In this document: in pieces, positions 46,446-56,597 of the stretch
Position numbering within the stretch: position 1 is the stretch's first letter
Layout of the letters: each line of letters begins with the position of its first letter
From: Aerococcus mictus
GTDB lineage: Bacteria > Bacillota > Bacilli > Lactobacillales > Aerococcaceae
Assembly (NCBI RefSeq): GCF_003286595.3
Contig: NZ_CP132985.1
Span: 620,001-684,000, forward strand
Reading direction: 5' to 3'
Length of the DNA: 64,000 bases
Made by a program: the position numbers and the translations under genes
The notes under the pieces: generated by a model
What the model saw: the letters and a program-made list of their open reading frames with translations, nothing else
What the model was told of the DNA's origin: nothing
Database searches by the model: none

Positions 46446-47054
46446 ATGACTTTTCGCTTAGGATTAACAGGGTCAATTGCTACAGGAAAATCTACTGTTT
46501 CTAATTATTTTAAAAAAGTTGGTTTTCCGGTAGTGGATGCAGACCTGGGGGCTCGAGCTGTCGTTGAGCCGGGAACACAGGGTTTACAAGCTATAAAAGA
46601 GCATTTTGGAGAGGATTTTCTCTTTCCCAATGGCACCCTTAATCGGAAGAAATTAGGGGATGTGGTCTTTACAGATAAGGATCAACTCAAAGCTCTTAAT
46701 CAACTGCTCTTGCCTTATATCTATGACTGGGTCAACGACCAAGCCCAGTCTTACCAAGACCAGGGCCATCAATTGATTATTTTGGATATTCCTTTACTCT
46801 ATGAGACCAAGTACCAGAACGCTTGTGATGCGGTGATGTTGGTCTATGTTCCAGAAAGCATTCAATTGCAACGACTGATGGACCGGGATAATTTAAGTGA
46901 AGACGAGGCCTTTGACCGCATGCTGTCGCAATATAATATTGAACAGAAACTTCGCTGGGCAGATATTGTGATTGATAACCAGGGCAGCATCCAGCAAACG
47001 GAACAGCAAGTCGAGGCCTGGTTGAGTATCCAAGGCTTTCAAGCCAAAAAATAA
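46446..47054 (+). CDS. coaE: dephospho-CoA kinase
   Basis: The 202-residue P-loop kinase has Walker A GLTGSIATGKSTVS at residues 6-19, the VDADLGAR substrate motif and IPLLYE. It carries out the last step of coenzyme A synthesis, phosphorylating the ribose 3'-OH. It is 13 bases after mutM and belongs to the same operon. Size and motifs are standard. Confidence 0.95.
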   Translation: MTFRLGLTGSIATGKSTVSNYFKKVGFPVVDADLGARAVVEPGTQGLQAIKEHFGEDFLFPNGTLNRKKLGDVVFTDKDQLKALNQLLLPYIYDWVNDQAQSYQDQGHQLIILDIPLLYETKYQNACDAVMLVYVPESIQLQRLMDRDNLSEDEAFDRMLSQYNIEQKLRWADIVIDNQGSIQQTEQQVEAWLSIQGFQAKK

Positions 47055-47155
47055 GCTGGCTAAGCTGGCTTTTGCCCCCTTATCCTTCCGGCTTTAAACT
47101 GTGCTATAATTAATAAAAGAAATATTTTAGAAAATGTCCAAGGAAGGTGAATATT

Positions 47156-47677
47156 GTGCGCTGCCCCAGATGTCAAGATAATAATACGAAGGTAATCGAT
47201 AGTCGGCCTGTGGAGGAAAATACATCGATAAGAAGGCGACGCCTATGTACGCAATGTGATTTTCGCTTCACGACCTTTGAACGAGTAGAGAAGATGCCTT
47301 TACTGGTTATCAAACGGGACGGTACCCGGGAAGAATTTTCCAAAGAAAAATTATTACGGGGCTTAGTGAGGTCCTGTGAAAAACGACCAATTGCCCTAGA
47401 AACCTTAGAAGATGTGGTTAAGAATATCGAATCGGACATTCGTCAAAAAGGGCAAAACGAGGTTCCTTCGACCCTAATAGGGGAAATGGTCATGGATATT
47501 TTGCCCAAGATCGATGAAGTTTCCTATATTCGCTATGCCAGTGTCTACCGCCACTTTGAAGATCCTACTGTCTTTTTGCAAGAAATTGAGCAGCTGAAGC
47601 AAATGCAAAAAAATAACGCGGAGGGGCAAACGAATTTAGACTTAGAAGCCAATAATGCGGAGGAAGATCGGCCTTGA
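47156..47677 (+). CDS. nrdR: transcriptional repressor NrdR
   Basis: The GTG before CGC TGC, downstream of AAGGAAGGTGA, is chosen; the frame from 47147 adds three residues not typical of the family. The 173-residue protein has a zinc ribbon (CPRC near residue 2, [13 protein letters not shown] near 35) and an ATP-cone domain ([16 protein letters not shown]). It represses ribonucleotide reductase genes according to the ATP/dATP state. The gene overlaps dnaB by 4 bases. Confidence 0.95.
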   Translation: MRCPRCQDNNTKVIDSRPVEENTSIRRRRLCTQCDFRFTTFERVEKMPLLVIKRDGTREEFSKEKLLRGLVRSCEKRPIALETLEDVVKNIESDIRQKGQNEVPSTLIGEMVMDILPKIDEVSYIRYASVYRHFEDPTVFLQEIEQLKQMQKNNAEGQTNLDLEANNAEEDRP

Positions 47678-49077
47678 ATCCATGGGAAAAGTTAAATCCA
47701 CGTGAACCTCTAAAAATTATCCTCACCCAAATTGTTTCCAATGCCGATCTGGAAGTCTTAACCTATCTCTACCAACCAATTATTGGGGCTGAGGCCTTTG
47801 CTCTCTATATGACTCTCTATGCCTATATCGACCGTTCGACTTATCAGTCAGAAGTAATTAATCATGGGGAAATTATGGACCAATTGGTTTTTTCTAAAGA
47901 ACGCTATGTCAGAAGTAGGCGCCGATTAGAAGCCATTGGTCTCTTACGTAGCTACACCCAGCAAAGTGGTCAAGCCCCAGTTCAGGCCCTCTATCAGTTG
48001 TTAGCACCGGTTTCTTCTGAGCAGTTTTTTAAGGATAGCCTAATGACTAGCTTACTTTTAGACCATGTGGGGGAAGAGCGTTTTAATCGCTTATTGGACC
48101 GCTTTAGCTTTGAAAAGATTGCTGATAGTCAGGAAAATGATTGGCAGGAGGTCACAGCGACTTTTCAGGATGTTTTTCACCTGTCTCAAAGCAGTCGCCA
48201 ATTGACTGAAAGCGAAAAGCAAAGCTTGCTAAAGAAGCCGAATAAATCCCTTATAAAAACTAGCCTGGTCAGTGATTTTGATATGGCTTATTTTACTGAG
48301 TTGGTACAAAGGTCTTTCCTCAGTGAGCGGGCGGTCAGTCAAGAAGTTAAGGAGATGACCCAAAGCCTCCATGCTCTCTATGGCTTGGATGAAGTTGCCC
48401 TGTCCCAATTTGCCATTAAGGCAAGTAATCTAAGAACCAACCAAGTGGACATTAATTACTACCAAGGCCTAGTGATCAAGGCCATGGCGAACCAACCGGT
48501 AAAAAAACGACCTGACTATCAAATGGACCAAGCCAAGCGGCAGACCGAAAGTCAGGGTCAGGATTTACCCAAAGAAAATCAGGATGAAGCTAGTCTAGCC
48601 TTGATCAAGGCGGCTAAGGCTTATCCGCCCCTAACCTTTGCTAAGACTATCAAAGAACAAAAAAACGGCTATCTAACTACCAACGAGATAAAAACCTTAG
48701 AGATGGTCATGAATAAGGGACTTATCGATGGACCAACCTTGAACATTATGATTCACTATTATTTGATCAGCCAGGAAAGTTCAAGTATTGTCCGGTCGAC
48801 CTTTGAGCGGACAGTGGATGATTGGAGTCAAAAAAATATTCAAAGTCCGGAACAGGCACTCACTTATCTCAACAAACGGACTAAACGGATTCAAAAACAA
48901 AGACAAAATAAAAATAAGCGGCAAAATACCAAACGCAAAACCTATCAAGAATTACAGCCCGCTTGGTTTAATCAAAAACAAGAGACGACAGATAAAGAGG
49001 AAAAAATGGACCATAAAAGTGTCCAAGCCTTAGCCGATCGGATTCGGGCATTGAATAGTGAGGAGGGAGACGAATGA
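47674..49077 (+). CDS. dnaB: replication initiation and membrane attachment protein DnaB
   Basis: A TTG start overlaps the nrdR stop (TTGA), with GGAGGAAGA just upstream. The 467-residue protein matches Gram-positive DnaB, the helicase-loading cofactor: an N-terminal winged-helix dimerisation part, a DnaB/DnaD C-terminal domain ([25 protein letters not shown] near 325-350) and a basic, Gln-rich tail. It works with DnaD and DnaI to load the replicative helicase. It overlaps dnaI by 4 bases. Confidence 0.9.
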   Translation: MNPWEKLNPREPLKIILTQIVSNADLEVLTYLYQPIIGAEAFALYMTLYAYIDRSTYQSEVINHGEIMDQLVFSKERYVRSRRRLEAIGLLRSYTQQSGQAPVQALYQLLAPVSSEQFFKDSLMTSLLLDHVGEERFNRLLDRFSFEKIADSQENDWQEVTATFQDVFHLSQSSRQLTESEKQSLLKKPNKSLIKTSLVSDFDMAYFTELVQRSFLSERAVSQEVKEMTQSLHALYGLDEVALSQFAIKASNLRTNQVDINYYQGLVIKAMANQPVKKRPDYQMDQAKRQTESQGQDLPKENQDEASLALIKAAKAYPPLTFAKTIKEQKNGYLTTNEIKTLEMVMNKGLIDGPTLNIMIHYYLISQESSSIVRSTFERTVDDWSQKNIQSPEQALTYLNKRTKRIQKQRQNKNKRQNTKRKTYQELQPAWFNQKQETTDKEEKMDHKSVQALADRIRALNSEEGDE

Positions 49078-50003
49078 GAAATATTGGGGAAGATATCAGC
49101 CATGAGCTCAATAAAGGCAACTTTCGCCAACGCTTAGACCAAACCAAGGCCCAAGTCTTGAGTGATCCGGATGTTAGACAATTTATTGATAAGCATAAAG
49201 AAGACTTGGACCAAGAAACGATTGACCGTTCGATATCGAAACTCTATGAATTTGTTCAAGAAAAAGAACGGATCAGGGCGGGGAAAAGGCCCAAATTTCC
49301 TAATTTCTATCCTAAGCTCATTATGAATTTTAATTATATTGATATTGAATACCAGGCGACTGATGAATTTCTCGCCGCCCAAAAAGAGCGGGAGAAAAAG
49401 CAACGGGTCACTTTACTGGAAATGCCTAAGGATTTAAAGCAAGCCTCCTTCCAAAACTTTGACCTGACCGATCCCAAACGTCAAGCTGCCTTGGAGAAGG
49501 CCATTGATTTTGTTGAAGCCATGCAGTCTAAGCCCAAGCAATTTCATCAAGGCCTTTACTTACATGGTCCCTTTGGTGTGGGTAAGTCCTACTTAGCGGC
49601 AGCTGTGGCTAACCACTTGGCTGAACATGGTTTTACTACCACCTTGTTCCACTATCCCACTTTTATTAGTGAGATCAAGAGTGCCATTAAAGATAATCGT
49701 GTTAACCAGCGACTCAAGAGCCTCCAAGAAGCCCAAGTATTGATGATTGATGATATTGGTGCTGAAAGTAATTCGGCTTGGGTCCGTGATGAAGTCTTAG
49801 GGGTTCTCTTGCAGAACCGTATGAGTCAAGGCCAGGCTACTTTTTTCACTTCTAATTTCTCCATGCAGGAATTAGAAAATCATTTGGCCCATACTAATCA
49901 AGGAGATTCGGAAACGGTGAAGGCGCAGCGGATTATGGAAAGGGTTCGTTATTTGAGCGAGGAAGTAACCATGTCCGGGCGCAACCGTCGCTATTCGAAT
50001 TAG
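49074..50003 (+). CDS. dnaI: primosomal protein DnaI (helicase loader)
   Basis: The 309-residue AAA+ ATPase has an N-terminal helicase-binding domain of about 130 residues. Walker A GPFGVGKSYLAAAVA lies near residue 164 and Walker B VLMIDDIGAES near 223. Sensor 1 is in FFTSNFSM, and an arginine-rich end (RIMERVRYLSEEV) follows. It loads the DnaC-type helicase at origins and restart sites. The start codon overlaps dnaB, GGAGG lies just before it, and it closes the operon. Confidence 0.94.
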   Translation: MRNIGEDISHELNKGNFRQRLDQTKAQVLSDPDVRQFIDKHKEDLDQETIDRSISKLYEFVQEKERIRAGKRPKFPNFYPKLIMNFNYIDIEYQATDEFLAAQKEREKKQRVTLLEMPKDLKQASFQNFDLTDPKRQAALEKAIDFVEAMQSKPKQFHQGLYLHGPFGVGKSYLAAAVANHLAEHGFTTTLFHYPTFISEIKSAIKDNRVNQRLKSLQEAQVLMIDDIGAESNSAWVRDEVLGVLLQNRMSQGQATFFTSNFSMQELENHLAHTNQGDSETVKAQRIMERVRYLSEEVTMSGRNRRYSN

Positions 50004-50074
50004 AGTCCGTTCACTTTCCTAAATAAAAGCTTGAATTGTTTCATAAAAAGTGCTTTAATTAAAGCAAGTCAGTG

Positions 50075-50291
50075 ATAGAAGACTGAATATAATCAACTTG
50101 TAGGAGAGACAGGCTAGATGGTGCAAATGCCTGACAGGTTTTATAGGATACCACTTCTTAGACTTTCTATATGACGTTAGCGCAACGTTATCAGCGTACT
50201 AGAGACACTATAGGTGTAAACTAGGGTGGAACCACGATATGAATTAGTAATCGTCCCTTCTGAGCATGCTCAGAAGGGATTTTTTTATAGG
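50075..50291 (+). promoter_or_regulatory. T-box leader of thrS
   Basis: Stem I with a GGAGAGAC-type bulge spans about 50080-50165. The probable specifier is ACC (Thr) at 50150-50152. The T-box AGGGTGGAACCACG (from 50222) has TGGA, which suits a tRNA-Thr with U as discriminator. A terminator of CCCTTCTGAGCA/TGCTCAGAAGGG with TTTTTTT ends at 50287. It accounts for the 303-base gap between dnaI and thrS. Confidence 0.9.
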
Positions 50292-50305
50292 AGGAATTTG
50301 ATAAA

Positions 50306-52261
50306 ATGATACAGTTAACTTTTCCTGATCAAAGTGTAAAGGAATTTGAATCCGGTGTGAGTGGCCGCGATGTGGCTAAATCCATTAGCAATTCTTTAGC
50401 CAAACGGGTGGTTGCTTACACTTTAAATGATGAATTAAAGGGCTTAGATGAAGCGATTGAAAGTGATGGTAGCATTCGTTTAATCGATCCTAAGAATAAA
50501 GAAACTGAGCAAGAAGCCTTAGATATTCTCCGCCATTCCAGCGCCCATTTACTGGCTCAAGCTTTGCGCCGTCTCTATCCTGACATTAAATTTGGGGTAG
50601 GACCAGCCATCGAAAATGGCTTCTACTATGACACCGATAATGGTCAAGGCCAACAAGTGAGTGAGGAAGACTTGCCACGGGTTGAAGCTGAGATGGAAAA
50701 GATTGTTAAAGAAGACTACCCAGTGGTAGGTAAGGAAGTAAGCCGTGAAGAAGCCAAGGAAATCTTTAAAAATGACCCTTATAAGTTAGAAATTATTGCT
50801 GATCTACCTGAAGATGCCAGCCTTACCACCTATAGCCAAGGAGAATTTACTGACCTCTGCCGGGGCGGCCATGTGCCTTCAACAGGCTATATTAAACACT
50901 TTAAATTACTTTCCTTAGCAGGAGCTTATTGGCGAGGAAACTCTGACAATGCCATGATGCAAAGGGTTTATGGGACCAGTTACTTCAATGAAAAAGACCT
51001 TAAAGAGGATCTTAAACGTCGCGAAGAAGCTAAGGAACGTGACCACCGTAAAATTGGTAAAGAATTAGACCTCTTTATGATTGATCCTAAAACTGGTCAA
51101 GGTCTGCCATTCTGGTTACCAAACGGAGCAACCATTCGCCGTCAAGTTGAACGCTATATTGTCGACAAGGAAGTTCAAGCCGGTTACCAACACGTCTATA
51201 CCCCAATCATGGCTGATGTAGACTTATACAAGACGTCGGGTCACTGGGACCATTATAGTGACGACATGTTCCCAACCATGGATTTTGAAGATGGTGAAAG
51301 CTTTGTCCTACGTCCAATGAACTGCCCTCACCACATCCGGGTTTACCAAAATAAGGTGCATTCTTACCGGGAACTCCCTATCCGTATTGCTGAACTAGGG
51401 ATGATGCACCGTTATGAAAAATCAGGGGCCCTATCCGGTTTACAACGGGTAAGAGAAATGACCTTGAATGACTCCCATATCTTTGTACGTTTAGACCAAA
51501 TTAAGGACGAATTCAAGAGCATTTTACGCTTCATGCAAGATGCCTACCATGACTTCAATATTACTGACTACCGTTATCGTTTAAGTTACCGCGACCCTAA
51601 AGATACCAAGAAATACTTTGATGATGATGAAATGTGGGAAAAAGCCCAATCCATGTTAAAGGAAGCTATGGATGAATTAGGCTTGGACTATTTTGAAGCC
51701 GAAGGGGAAGCGGCCTTCTACGGACCTAAGTTGGATGTCCAAGTGAAAACTGCCCTTGGTAATGAGGAAACCCTTTCAACCATCCAATTGGACTTCCTCC
51801 TACCGGAAAAATTCGATGTGACCTATGTTGGTGAAGATGGTCAAAATACCCACCGTCCTGTGATGATCCATCGGGGAATTGTTTCCACTATGGAACGTTT
51901 TGTAGCTTACTTAATTGAAGAATATAAGGGCGCCTTCCCAACTTGGTTAGCTCCACAACAAGCCATCTTAATCCCAGTGAATGAAAACCAACATGCGGAT
52001 TATGTCTACCAAGTGGCTAACCGTATGCGTAGTGAAGGGCTCCGGATTGAGGTTGATGACCGGAATGAAAAAATGGGTTACAAGATTCGTGAAGCCCAAA
52101 CCCGCAAAGTGCCTTATCAATTAGTCTTTGGTGACAATGAAATTGAAAATGGCACGGTAACCGTTCGTCGTTATGGCTCTAAGAAAACAGAAACTGTGGA
52201 CTTAGATGAATTCATTAACATGATCCATGCAGAAATTGATAGTTATGGTGTAAAAGACTAG
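50306..52261 (+). CDS. thrS: threonyl-tRNA synthetase
   Basis: The 651-residue class II synthetase has an N-terminal TGS domain (residues 1-62), an editing domain ([15 protein letters not shown]), the catalytic core with [16 protein letters not shown] and an HRPVMIHRG motif 3 region, and the anticodon-binding domain at the C terminus. AGGAGG lies before the ATG. It charges tRNA-Thr and is governed by the T-box upstream. A large terminator follows. Confidence 0.97.
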   Translation: MIQLTFPDQSVKEFESGVSGRDVAKSISNSLAKRVVAYTLNDELKGLDEAIESDGSIRLIDPKNKETEQEALDILRHSSAHLLAQALRRLYPDIKFGVGPAIENGFYYDTDNGQGQQVSEEDLPRVEAEMEKIVKEDYPVVGKEVSREEAKEIFKNDPYKLEIIADLPEDASLTTYSQGEFTDLCRGGHVPSTGYIKHFKLLSLAGAYWRGNSDNAMMQRVYGTSYFNEKDLKEDLKRREEAKERDHRKIGKELDLFMIDPKTGQGLPFWLPNGATIRRQVERYIVDKEVQAGYQHVYTPIMADVDLYKTSGHWDHYSDDMFPTMDFEDGESFVLRPMNCPHHIRVYQNKVHSYRELPIRIAELGMMHRYEKSGALSGLQRVREMTLNDSHIFVRLDQIKDEFKSILRFMQDAYHDFNITDYRYRLSYRDPKDTKKYFDDDEMWEKAQSMLKEAMDELGLDYFEAEGEAAFYGPKLDVQVKTALGNEETLSTIQLDFLLPEKFDVTYVGEDGQNTHRPVMIHRGIVSTMERFVAYLIEEYKGAFPTWLAPQQAILIPVNENQHADYVYQVANRMRSEGLRIEVDDRNEKMGYKIREAQTRKVPYQLVFGDNEIENGTVTVRRYGSKKTETVDLDEFINMIHAEIDSYGVKD

Positions 52262-52271
52262 TTAACTTGAC

Positions 52272-52336
52272 AACGTGCTTAGGCTTTTAAGCTAATGATC
52301 TAGTGACCAATTAGCTTAAAGCTGGCACGTTTTTTA
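52272..52336 (+). terminator. intrinsic terminator after thrS
   Basis: AACGTGC/GCACGTTTTTT form the base, and TTTAAGCTAA/TTAGCTTAAA extend the hairpin. Confidence 0.8.
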
Positions 52337-52383
52337 TCAGTTAAAAGTAAGTGACCTCTAAAAAGAAAAGTGGGTGGGAAAAG

Positions 52384-52764
52384 ATGATCAGGCAAATTAT
52401 GCGCTTTATCCTGGTAGGTGGTCTAAGCACGCTTCTTGATTTTTTCGTCTTTAGCTTATTAATCAGCTGGCAATGCCATTACTTAGGGGCTAATTTGTGC
52501 GCCTTTATGCTTTCTTTAGTCTTTAACTATTGGGCCAGTATGCGCTTTGTCTTTCAGTCTAGCTTTTCTAAGGAGGAGCGCTGGCGGGAATTTCTCCTGT
52601 TTTTAGTCTTAGCTCTTTCAGGCTTGCTGATTCAAGAACTGATCTTATACCTACTGATAGAGCAACTACGCCTGGACGCCCATCTGGCTAAATTAGCTGG
52701 CATTCTTGTGGTCATGGTTTATAATTTTCTTAGCCGAAAAGCATTATTAGAAAGCGAGCACTGA
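52384..52764 (+). CDS. GtrA-family membrane protein
   Basis: The ATG at 52384, behind GTGGGTGGGA, gives a typical GtrA start ([16 protein letters not shown]); an upstream GTG at 52351 has no visible ribosome site. The roughly 126-residue protein has four membrane helices and the family motifs [12 protein letters not shown] and [10 protein letters not shown]. GtrA proteins are thought to move polyprenyl-linked sugars across the membrane. No glycosyltransferase gene is adjacent. The macro-domain gene begins 2 bases later. Confidence 0.82.
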   Translation: MIRQIMRFILVGGLSTLLDFFVFSLLISWQCHYLGANLCAFMLSLVFNYWASMRFVFQSSFSKEERWREFLLFLVLALSGLLIQELILYLLIEQLRLDAHLAKLAGILVVMVYNFLSRKALLESEH

Positions 52765-52765
52765 T

Positions 52766-53230
52766 ATGACATTTCAAATCATTCATGGGGATATTACCCA
52801 AGTGGAAGTAGAAGCCATTGTCAATGCAGCCAACTCCTCTCTGCTAGGAGGAGGAGGTGTTGATGGGGCCATTCACCAGGCGGCTGGCCCTGAACTTTTG
52901 GCTGAATGCAAGCAATTAGGAGGCTGTCCAACTGGTCAGGCAAAATTAACCCGCGGCTATCAATTACCCGCTGATTATGTGATTCACACGGTAGGGCCAG
53001 TTTGGCAGGGTGGCGACCAGGAAGAAGAAGCGCTATTAACTTCTTGCTACCTAGAGTCTCTCCAGCTAGCTGCTAGTATCCCGGTAAAGTCGCTGGCCTT
53101 TCCTTTAATATCCGCTGGAGTATATGGTTATCCCAAGGACCAGGCCTTGTCAGTGGCAAAAAATACCATTCAAAGCTTTTTAGCCACTTATCACAAAGAC
53201 CTCGACGTCTTTCTGGTCCTCTATCCCTAA
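52766..53230 (+). CDS. macro domain protein (ADP-ribose binding or hydrolase)
   Basis: The 154-residue protein is a single macro domain. [18 protein letters not shown] has the adenine-contacting Asp and Asn, [14 protein letters not shown] is the phosphate loop, and [13 protein letters not shown] is the second loop. These motifs fit the MacroD/YmdB class that removes ADP-ribose or O-acetyl-ADP-ribose. The C terminus is a little short for the class. It is translated with the GtrA gene (1-base gap). No ADP-ribosyltransferase or sirtuin gene is nearby. Confidence 0.88.
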   Translation: MTFQIIHGDITQVEVEAIVNAANSSLLGGGGVDGAIHQAAGPELLAECKQLGGCPTGQAKLTRGYQLPADYVIHTVGPVWQGGDQEEEALLTSCYLESLQLAASIPVKSLAFPLISAGVYGYPKDQALSVAKNTIQSFLATYHKDLDVFLVLYP

Positions 53231-53258
53231 TAACTAACAGAGAGAAGGTGAAGCATTA

Positions 53259-54467
53259 ATGAAAGATGAGCAAAAAATCACCGCCCTACATGATCATGTG
53301 CGGCAAAAAGTTAAAGCAAATTTTCCGCAAATTCTTGATATCAGCCAGTTCATTTTCCAACATCCAGAATTAGGCGACCAGGAATACGTCTCTTCGGACT
53401 ACCTGGCCAAGCTCCTCCAAGAAGCTGGTTTTCAGGTAGACCGAGCCTATCAGGGGGTTGAAACCGCCTTTCGAGCAGAATATCGCTTGGGAGATGGGCC
53501 TAAGATTGCCTTTCTAGCGGAATATGATGCCTTGCCGGGTTTCGGACCCGATAAAAAACCAGGGCACGCCTGTGGCCACAATTGGATCTCAGCCTCGACT
53601 GTAGGCGCAGGAATTGTCTTAAGTCAAATGAAGGAGTTCTTCCAAGGAACGGTGGTCGTGATTGGTACGCCAGCGGAAGAAAATTTTGGCCGCAAGGTCG
53701 ATTTAGCTCGGAGCGGGGCTTTTGATGATATTGATACCTGTATGCAGATGCACCTCTATGAAAGTACCAACCTCAAGGCCAGTGCCCTAGCCATGAATGC
53801 CGTTAACTTTCACTTTATCGGTCGGGCCGCCCATGCTGCCATGAGTCCCGAACTGGGAATCAACGCCTTGGATGCTGTCAACTTGACCTTTACCGGGGTC
53901 TCTTATCTTAGACAGCAACTGCCCAGTGATGTCCGCATCCATGGCATTATTAAAGAAGGGGGCCAGGCCGCTAATGTTATTCCTGAATCGGCGACGGCTT
54001 TCTTCTATGTGCGGGCACCTAAATTAGCCACTTATCGTCAGGCCTTGGATCGGGTTATTAATTGTGCCCGAGGCGCTGCCTTGATGACAGGCTGTCAATT
54101 GGAAATCAGCTACCCAGAAAATGAATTCTATGACCTCTTAGTTAATCCAGTCTTGGCCGACCGCATGGAAGATCACATGCGCCTGAGTGGTTTTGACGAT
54201 ATTAGCGAGGAAGAGGAAAAACCTGGGTCTACTGATATTGGCAATGTGAGCTATGCTTGCCCAACTTTTTATGGCAATGTGGGCGTTGGTCAGGGTAAGG
54301 TTTTCGTTCATGAAGAAGGGTTTCTCCAAGTGGCTGATAGTCCGGAAGCCCACCAGCAACTTAAGCGAGCCGTGGAAGCCTTTGTCGCCTTAGCTATTGA
54401 ACTTGATCAAGATCCTGACTTGCTCTTAAAAGTGAAAGAAGCCTTTAAAACACAAATTAAAGAATAA
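53259..54467 (+). CDS. M20 family amidohydrolase/metallopeptidase
   Basis: The 402-residue protein has the M20D pattern: HPELGDQEYVS, FLAEYDALPG, then GHACGHNW with metal ligands near residue 107, ACGH, and GTPAEENFG with the catalytic glutamate. A dimerisation domain with FHFIGRAAHAA and a late SYACP..GVGQG segment follow. It probably removes acyl or aminobenzoyl groups from amino acids (AbgB/HipO-like). The exact substrate is not evident. AGAGAAGGTGAA lies before the ATG. Confidence 0.85.
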   Translation: MKDEQKITALHDHVRQKVKANFPQILDISQFIFQHPELGDQEYVSSDYLAKLLQEAGFQVDRAYQGVETAFRAEYRLGDGPKIAFLAEYDALPGFGPDKKPGHACGHNWISASTVGAGIVLSQMKEFFQGTVVVIGTPAEENFGRKVDLARSGAFDDIDTCMQMHLYESTNLKASALAMNAVNFHFIGRAAHAAMSPELGINALDAVNLTFTGVSYLRQQLPSDVRIHGIIKEGGQAANVIPESATAFFYVRAPKLATYRQALDRVINCARGAALMTGCQLEISYPENEFYDLLVNPVLADRMEDHMRLSGFDDISEEEEKPGSTDIGNVSYACPTFYGNVGVGQGKVFVHEEGFLQVADSPEAHQQLKRAVEAFVALAIELDQDPDLLLKVKEAFKTQIKE

Positions 54468-54471
54468 TGTC

Positions 54472-54500
54472 TTGACAAGGTGAAAGCTTTATAGTAATCT
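54472..54500 (+). promoter_or_regulatory. promoter of the infC operon
   Basis: A perfect TTGACA (54472-54477) and TAATCT (54495-54500) have a 17-base spacer. Confidence 0.7.
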
Positions 54501-54504
54501 ATAA

Positions 54505-54686
54505 AAGTTGAGAAAAGAAGCAGAAACACCCGTTTCTCGCCTGAGTTGACAAGGACGTCCTCGGGCCGATAGATACAGTGACACATGGTCCCTAGGGACT
54601 ATTGTGCAAGTACGGCGGGTATAGTGTTTTATATTCGCCGTTTTTCTATGCCGAAATCTCATTTATTGTTGTCACTTTAACATTCG
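54505..54686 (+). promoter_or_regulatory. structured infC-rpmI-rplT leader (L20-leader type) with terminator
   Basis: About 180 bases precede infC. They contain several hairpins (AGAAAC/GTTTCT; GAGGAC-type arms near GACGTCC; GGTCCCTAGGGACT) and an intrinsic terminator at 54612-54645 (ACGGCG/CGCCGT then TTTTT). In Bacillus and relatives the r-protein L20 binds such a leader and causes early termination. I assign the type by position and architecture, not by a covariance search. Confidence 0.7.
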
Positions 54687-54699
54687 GAGGTGAAGGTAT

Positions 54700-55224
54700 A
54701 TCGCTAAGAATAAATTTAACGAATTATTTACTAATGAAGATATTCGTGCAAAAGAATTACGCGTTATCGATCCAGAAGGAGAACAGCTAGGGGTTATTTC
54801 AAAAAGAGATGCCTTAGAGCGGGCTGAGGAAGCAGGACTCGATTTGGTTCTGGTCTCACCTAATGCTAAACCGCCTGTTGCTCGGATTATGGATTATGGT
54901 AAATATCGTTATCAACAGCAACGTAAAGCGCGTGAACAACGTAAAAATCAAAAGACGATTCAAGTGAAAGAAATCCGTTTAAGCCCAACGATTGATGAAA
55001 ACGACTTTCAAACTAAAGTACGTCAAGGAAAGAAATTCATTGATAAAGGGGACAAGGTGAAGGTTTCTATTCGCTTTAGAGGTCGCGCCATTACCCATAA
55101 AGATTTAGGTCGCGAGGTTTTGGAACGCTTTGCCAGCGAACTTGCTGATGTAGCTACTGTAGAGCAAAAGCCTAAGATGGAAGGACGCTCTATGCAACTA
55201 CAATTAGCACCAAAAGAAGATTAA
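54700..55224 (+). CDS. infC: translation initiation factor IF-3
   Basis: The reading frame has no ATG, GTG or TTG at its proper beginning. The start is the ATC at 54700, 5 bases after GGAGGTGA, giving 174 residues starting with (M)[22 protein letters not shown]-3 features are [14 protein letters not shown], the linker helix rich in Lys/Arg, and the C-terminal [14 protein letters not shown]. It prevents early subunit joining and checks the start codon. Rare start codons are the known means of infC self-control. It is followed 17 bases later by rpmI. Confidence 0.95.
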   Translation: MAKNKFNELFTNEDIRAKELRVIDPEGEQLGVISKRDALERAEEAGLDLVLVSPNAKPPVARIMDYGKYRYQQQRKAREQRKNQKTIQVKEIRLSPTIDENDFQTKVRQGKKFIDKGDKVKVSIRFRGRAITHKDLGREVLERFASELADVATVEQKPKMEGRSMQLQLAPKED

Positions 55225-55241
55225 TTTCAGGAGGATATATT

Positions 55242-55442
55242 ATGCCAAAACAAAAAACACATCGTGCGTCAGCTAAACGTTTTAAACGGACTGCTTCAGG
55301 AAAATTAAAACGTAGCCATTCAGAACGTTCACACCGTTTTCACGGTAAAACCAAGAAACAACGTCGTCAACACAAACAACCAGCAATGGTGCATGTTTCC
55401 GACCAAAGACGTATTGAACAAATGCTTGACACTTACAAGTAA
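55242..55442 (+). CDS. rpmI: 50S ribosomal protein bL35
   Basis: The 66-residue basic protein begins [28 protein letters not shown], the bL35 signature, and ends in [12 protein letters not shown]. An AGGAGG site lies before the ATG. It is the middle gene of infC-rpmI-rplT and is controlled with them by the leader. Confidence 0.97.
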   Translation: MPKQKTHRASAKRFKRTASGKLKRSHSERSHRFHGKTKKQRRQHKQPAMVHVSDQRRIEQMLDTYK

Positions 55443-55498
55443 GATCAGTTAAGCAGGACGCATAGATAGAGAACTAAGTATAATCAAGGAGGAATAAC

Positions 55499-55858
55499 AT
55501 GGCACGTGTTAAAGGTGGAACGGTTACACGCCGTCGTCGTAAAAAATATTTAAAATTAGCAAAAGGTTACTTTGGTAGCAAATCAACCAACTATAAAGTA
55601 GCTAAACAAGCGGTTATGAAATCCTATTCATACGCTTACCGTGACCGTCGTCAAAGAAAACGTGACTTCCGTCGTTTATGGATTACCCGTATTAATGCGG
55701 CTGCACGTTTAAATGGCTTAAGCTATAGCCGTTTAATGAACGGTTTACACCAAGCTAACGTGGATATCAACCGTAAAATGTTAGCAGATATCGCTGTTAA
55801 CGATTCTGAAGCTTTCACTGCAATCTGTGACCAAGCCAAGGCTGCACTTGAAAAATAA
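55499..55858 (+). CDS. rplT: 50S ribosomal protein bL20
   Basis: The 119-residue basic protein starts [20 protein letters not shown] and has the conserved [18 protein letters not shown]-binding helix. bL20 is an early assembly protein and in Gram-positives the autorepressor of this operon. An AAGGAGG site lies before the ATG. A terminator follows directly. Confidence 0.97.
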   Translation: MARVKGGTVTRRRRKKYLKLAKGYFGSKSTNYKVAKQAVMKSYSYAYRDRRQRKRDFRRLWITRINAAARLNGLSYSRLMNGLHQANVDINRKMLADIAVNDSEAFTAICDQAKAALEK

Positions 55859-55865
55859 GCATTAA

Positions 55866-55891
55866 AAAAGGACCCACAGCGGTCCTTTTTA
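55866..55891 (+). terminator. intrinsic terminator after rplT
   Basis: AAAAGGACC and GGTCCTTTTT arms with a CACAGC loop. Confidence 0.9.
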
Positions 55892-55916
55892 TGTTTATAA
55901 GTAAATTTTATTGGCC

Positions 55917-56387
55917 TTAGTCTTTGTCAATATTAGGCGCTTGGCCTAGTTCCGCTTCAACCATCCATAGGGTTTTTTGAGCGTCACGGAGGTAGCCAGT
56001 ACAGATGTCCTCACTAGCGACGTCGCCTTCCTTGCTTGCTGCATCGACCCCTAATTGATAGTCGTCTGCTAAGATGCGGATAACATCAGCCACCCGATGC
56101 ATATCTTCTTGGATACTGGTATCCCACTCGCCTTTATGGTCGGGAATACGGGTATGGTCAGAAAACTCTTTAAGGGTTGAGAAGGGAGAACCATCGATAG
56201 TGATTATACGTTCAGAAACAACGTCGAGCTGTTCAAGAATATCATCCATAAAGCTATCGAGTTTTGGATGATAGAAAAGAAAACCTTCCCCCCGCATATA
56301 CCAGTGAATTTGATGGATAACGGTGTGGGCTTGAACTAGGTCAGCAACTAATTGATTAAGTGCTTTTTTTGTTTCTGTGTATGCCAT
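55917..56387 (-). CDS. dps: Dps-family ferritin-like protein
   Basis: The 156-residue protein carries the inter-subunit ferroxidase ligands: HQIHWYMRG near residue 25 and HPKLDSFMDDILEQLDVVSERI near 40-60. It forms a 12-mer that oxidises Fe(II) with peroxide and stores iron, protecting DNA. There is no basic N-terminal tail, so DNA binding may be weak. AAAGGA lies upstream of the ATG. A PerR-like box covers the probable -10 region. It is divergent from the metNIQ operon. Confidence 0.9.
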   Translation of the reverse strand: MAYTETKKALNQLVADLVQAHTVIHQIHWYMRGEGFLFYHPKLDSFMDDILEQLDVVSERIITIDGSPFSTLKEFSDHTRIPDHKGEWDTSIQEDMHRVADVIRILADDYQLGVDAASKEGDVASEDICTGYLRDAQKTLWMVEAELGQAPNIDKD

Positions 56388-56424
56388 TATGTATCATATC
56401 CTTTCTCTAGCATTACTTCCTACT

Positions 56425-56439
56425 TTAGAATAATTATAA
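56425..56439. promoter_or_regulatory. PerR-like box upstream of dps
   Basis: TTAGAATAATTATAA matches the known Per box (TTATAATnATTATAA) at all but one position. On the minus strand it contains TATAAT, a good -10 for dps, 38 bases before the start. PerR repression relieved by peroxide is therefore likely. Confidence 0.7.
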
Positions 56440-56518
56440 AATTAATGGTTTTGAAAGTAAAGCAAGAGACCTGTAGGGGCAATTCAACTTTGTTATCGAT
56501 AAAAGCGATCAAGTGTAA

Positions 56519-56524
56519 TATAAT
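56519..56524 (+). promoter_or_regulatory. probable -10 box of metNIQ
   Basis: TATAAT lies 74 bases before the metN start; the -35 region is weak. No S-box or methionine T-box features were found between it and metN. Confidence 0.4.
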
Positions 56525-56597
56525 AGAAGCCATGCTGAAAAGACAAAAAAATGTTAGAATAGTGTTTATGAAAGTGATAGAAAGGTAGGCGGTCGTT

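Noticed and set aside
52766..53230. DarT-DarG type toxin-antitoxin with the macro domain as antitoxin
   Set aside because: Neighbours are a GtrA protein and an M20 amidohydrolase; no DarT-like ADP-ribosyltransferase is adjacent and the macro domain stands alone.
56388..56597. S-box (SAM riboswitch) or methionine T-box before metN
   Set aside because: The 210 bases contain no S-box core and no T-box sequence, and no terminator hairpin; only a PerR-like box and a -10 box were found.
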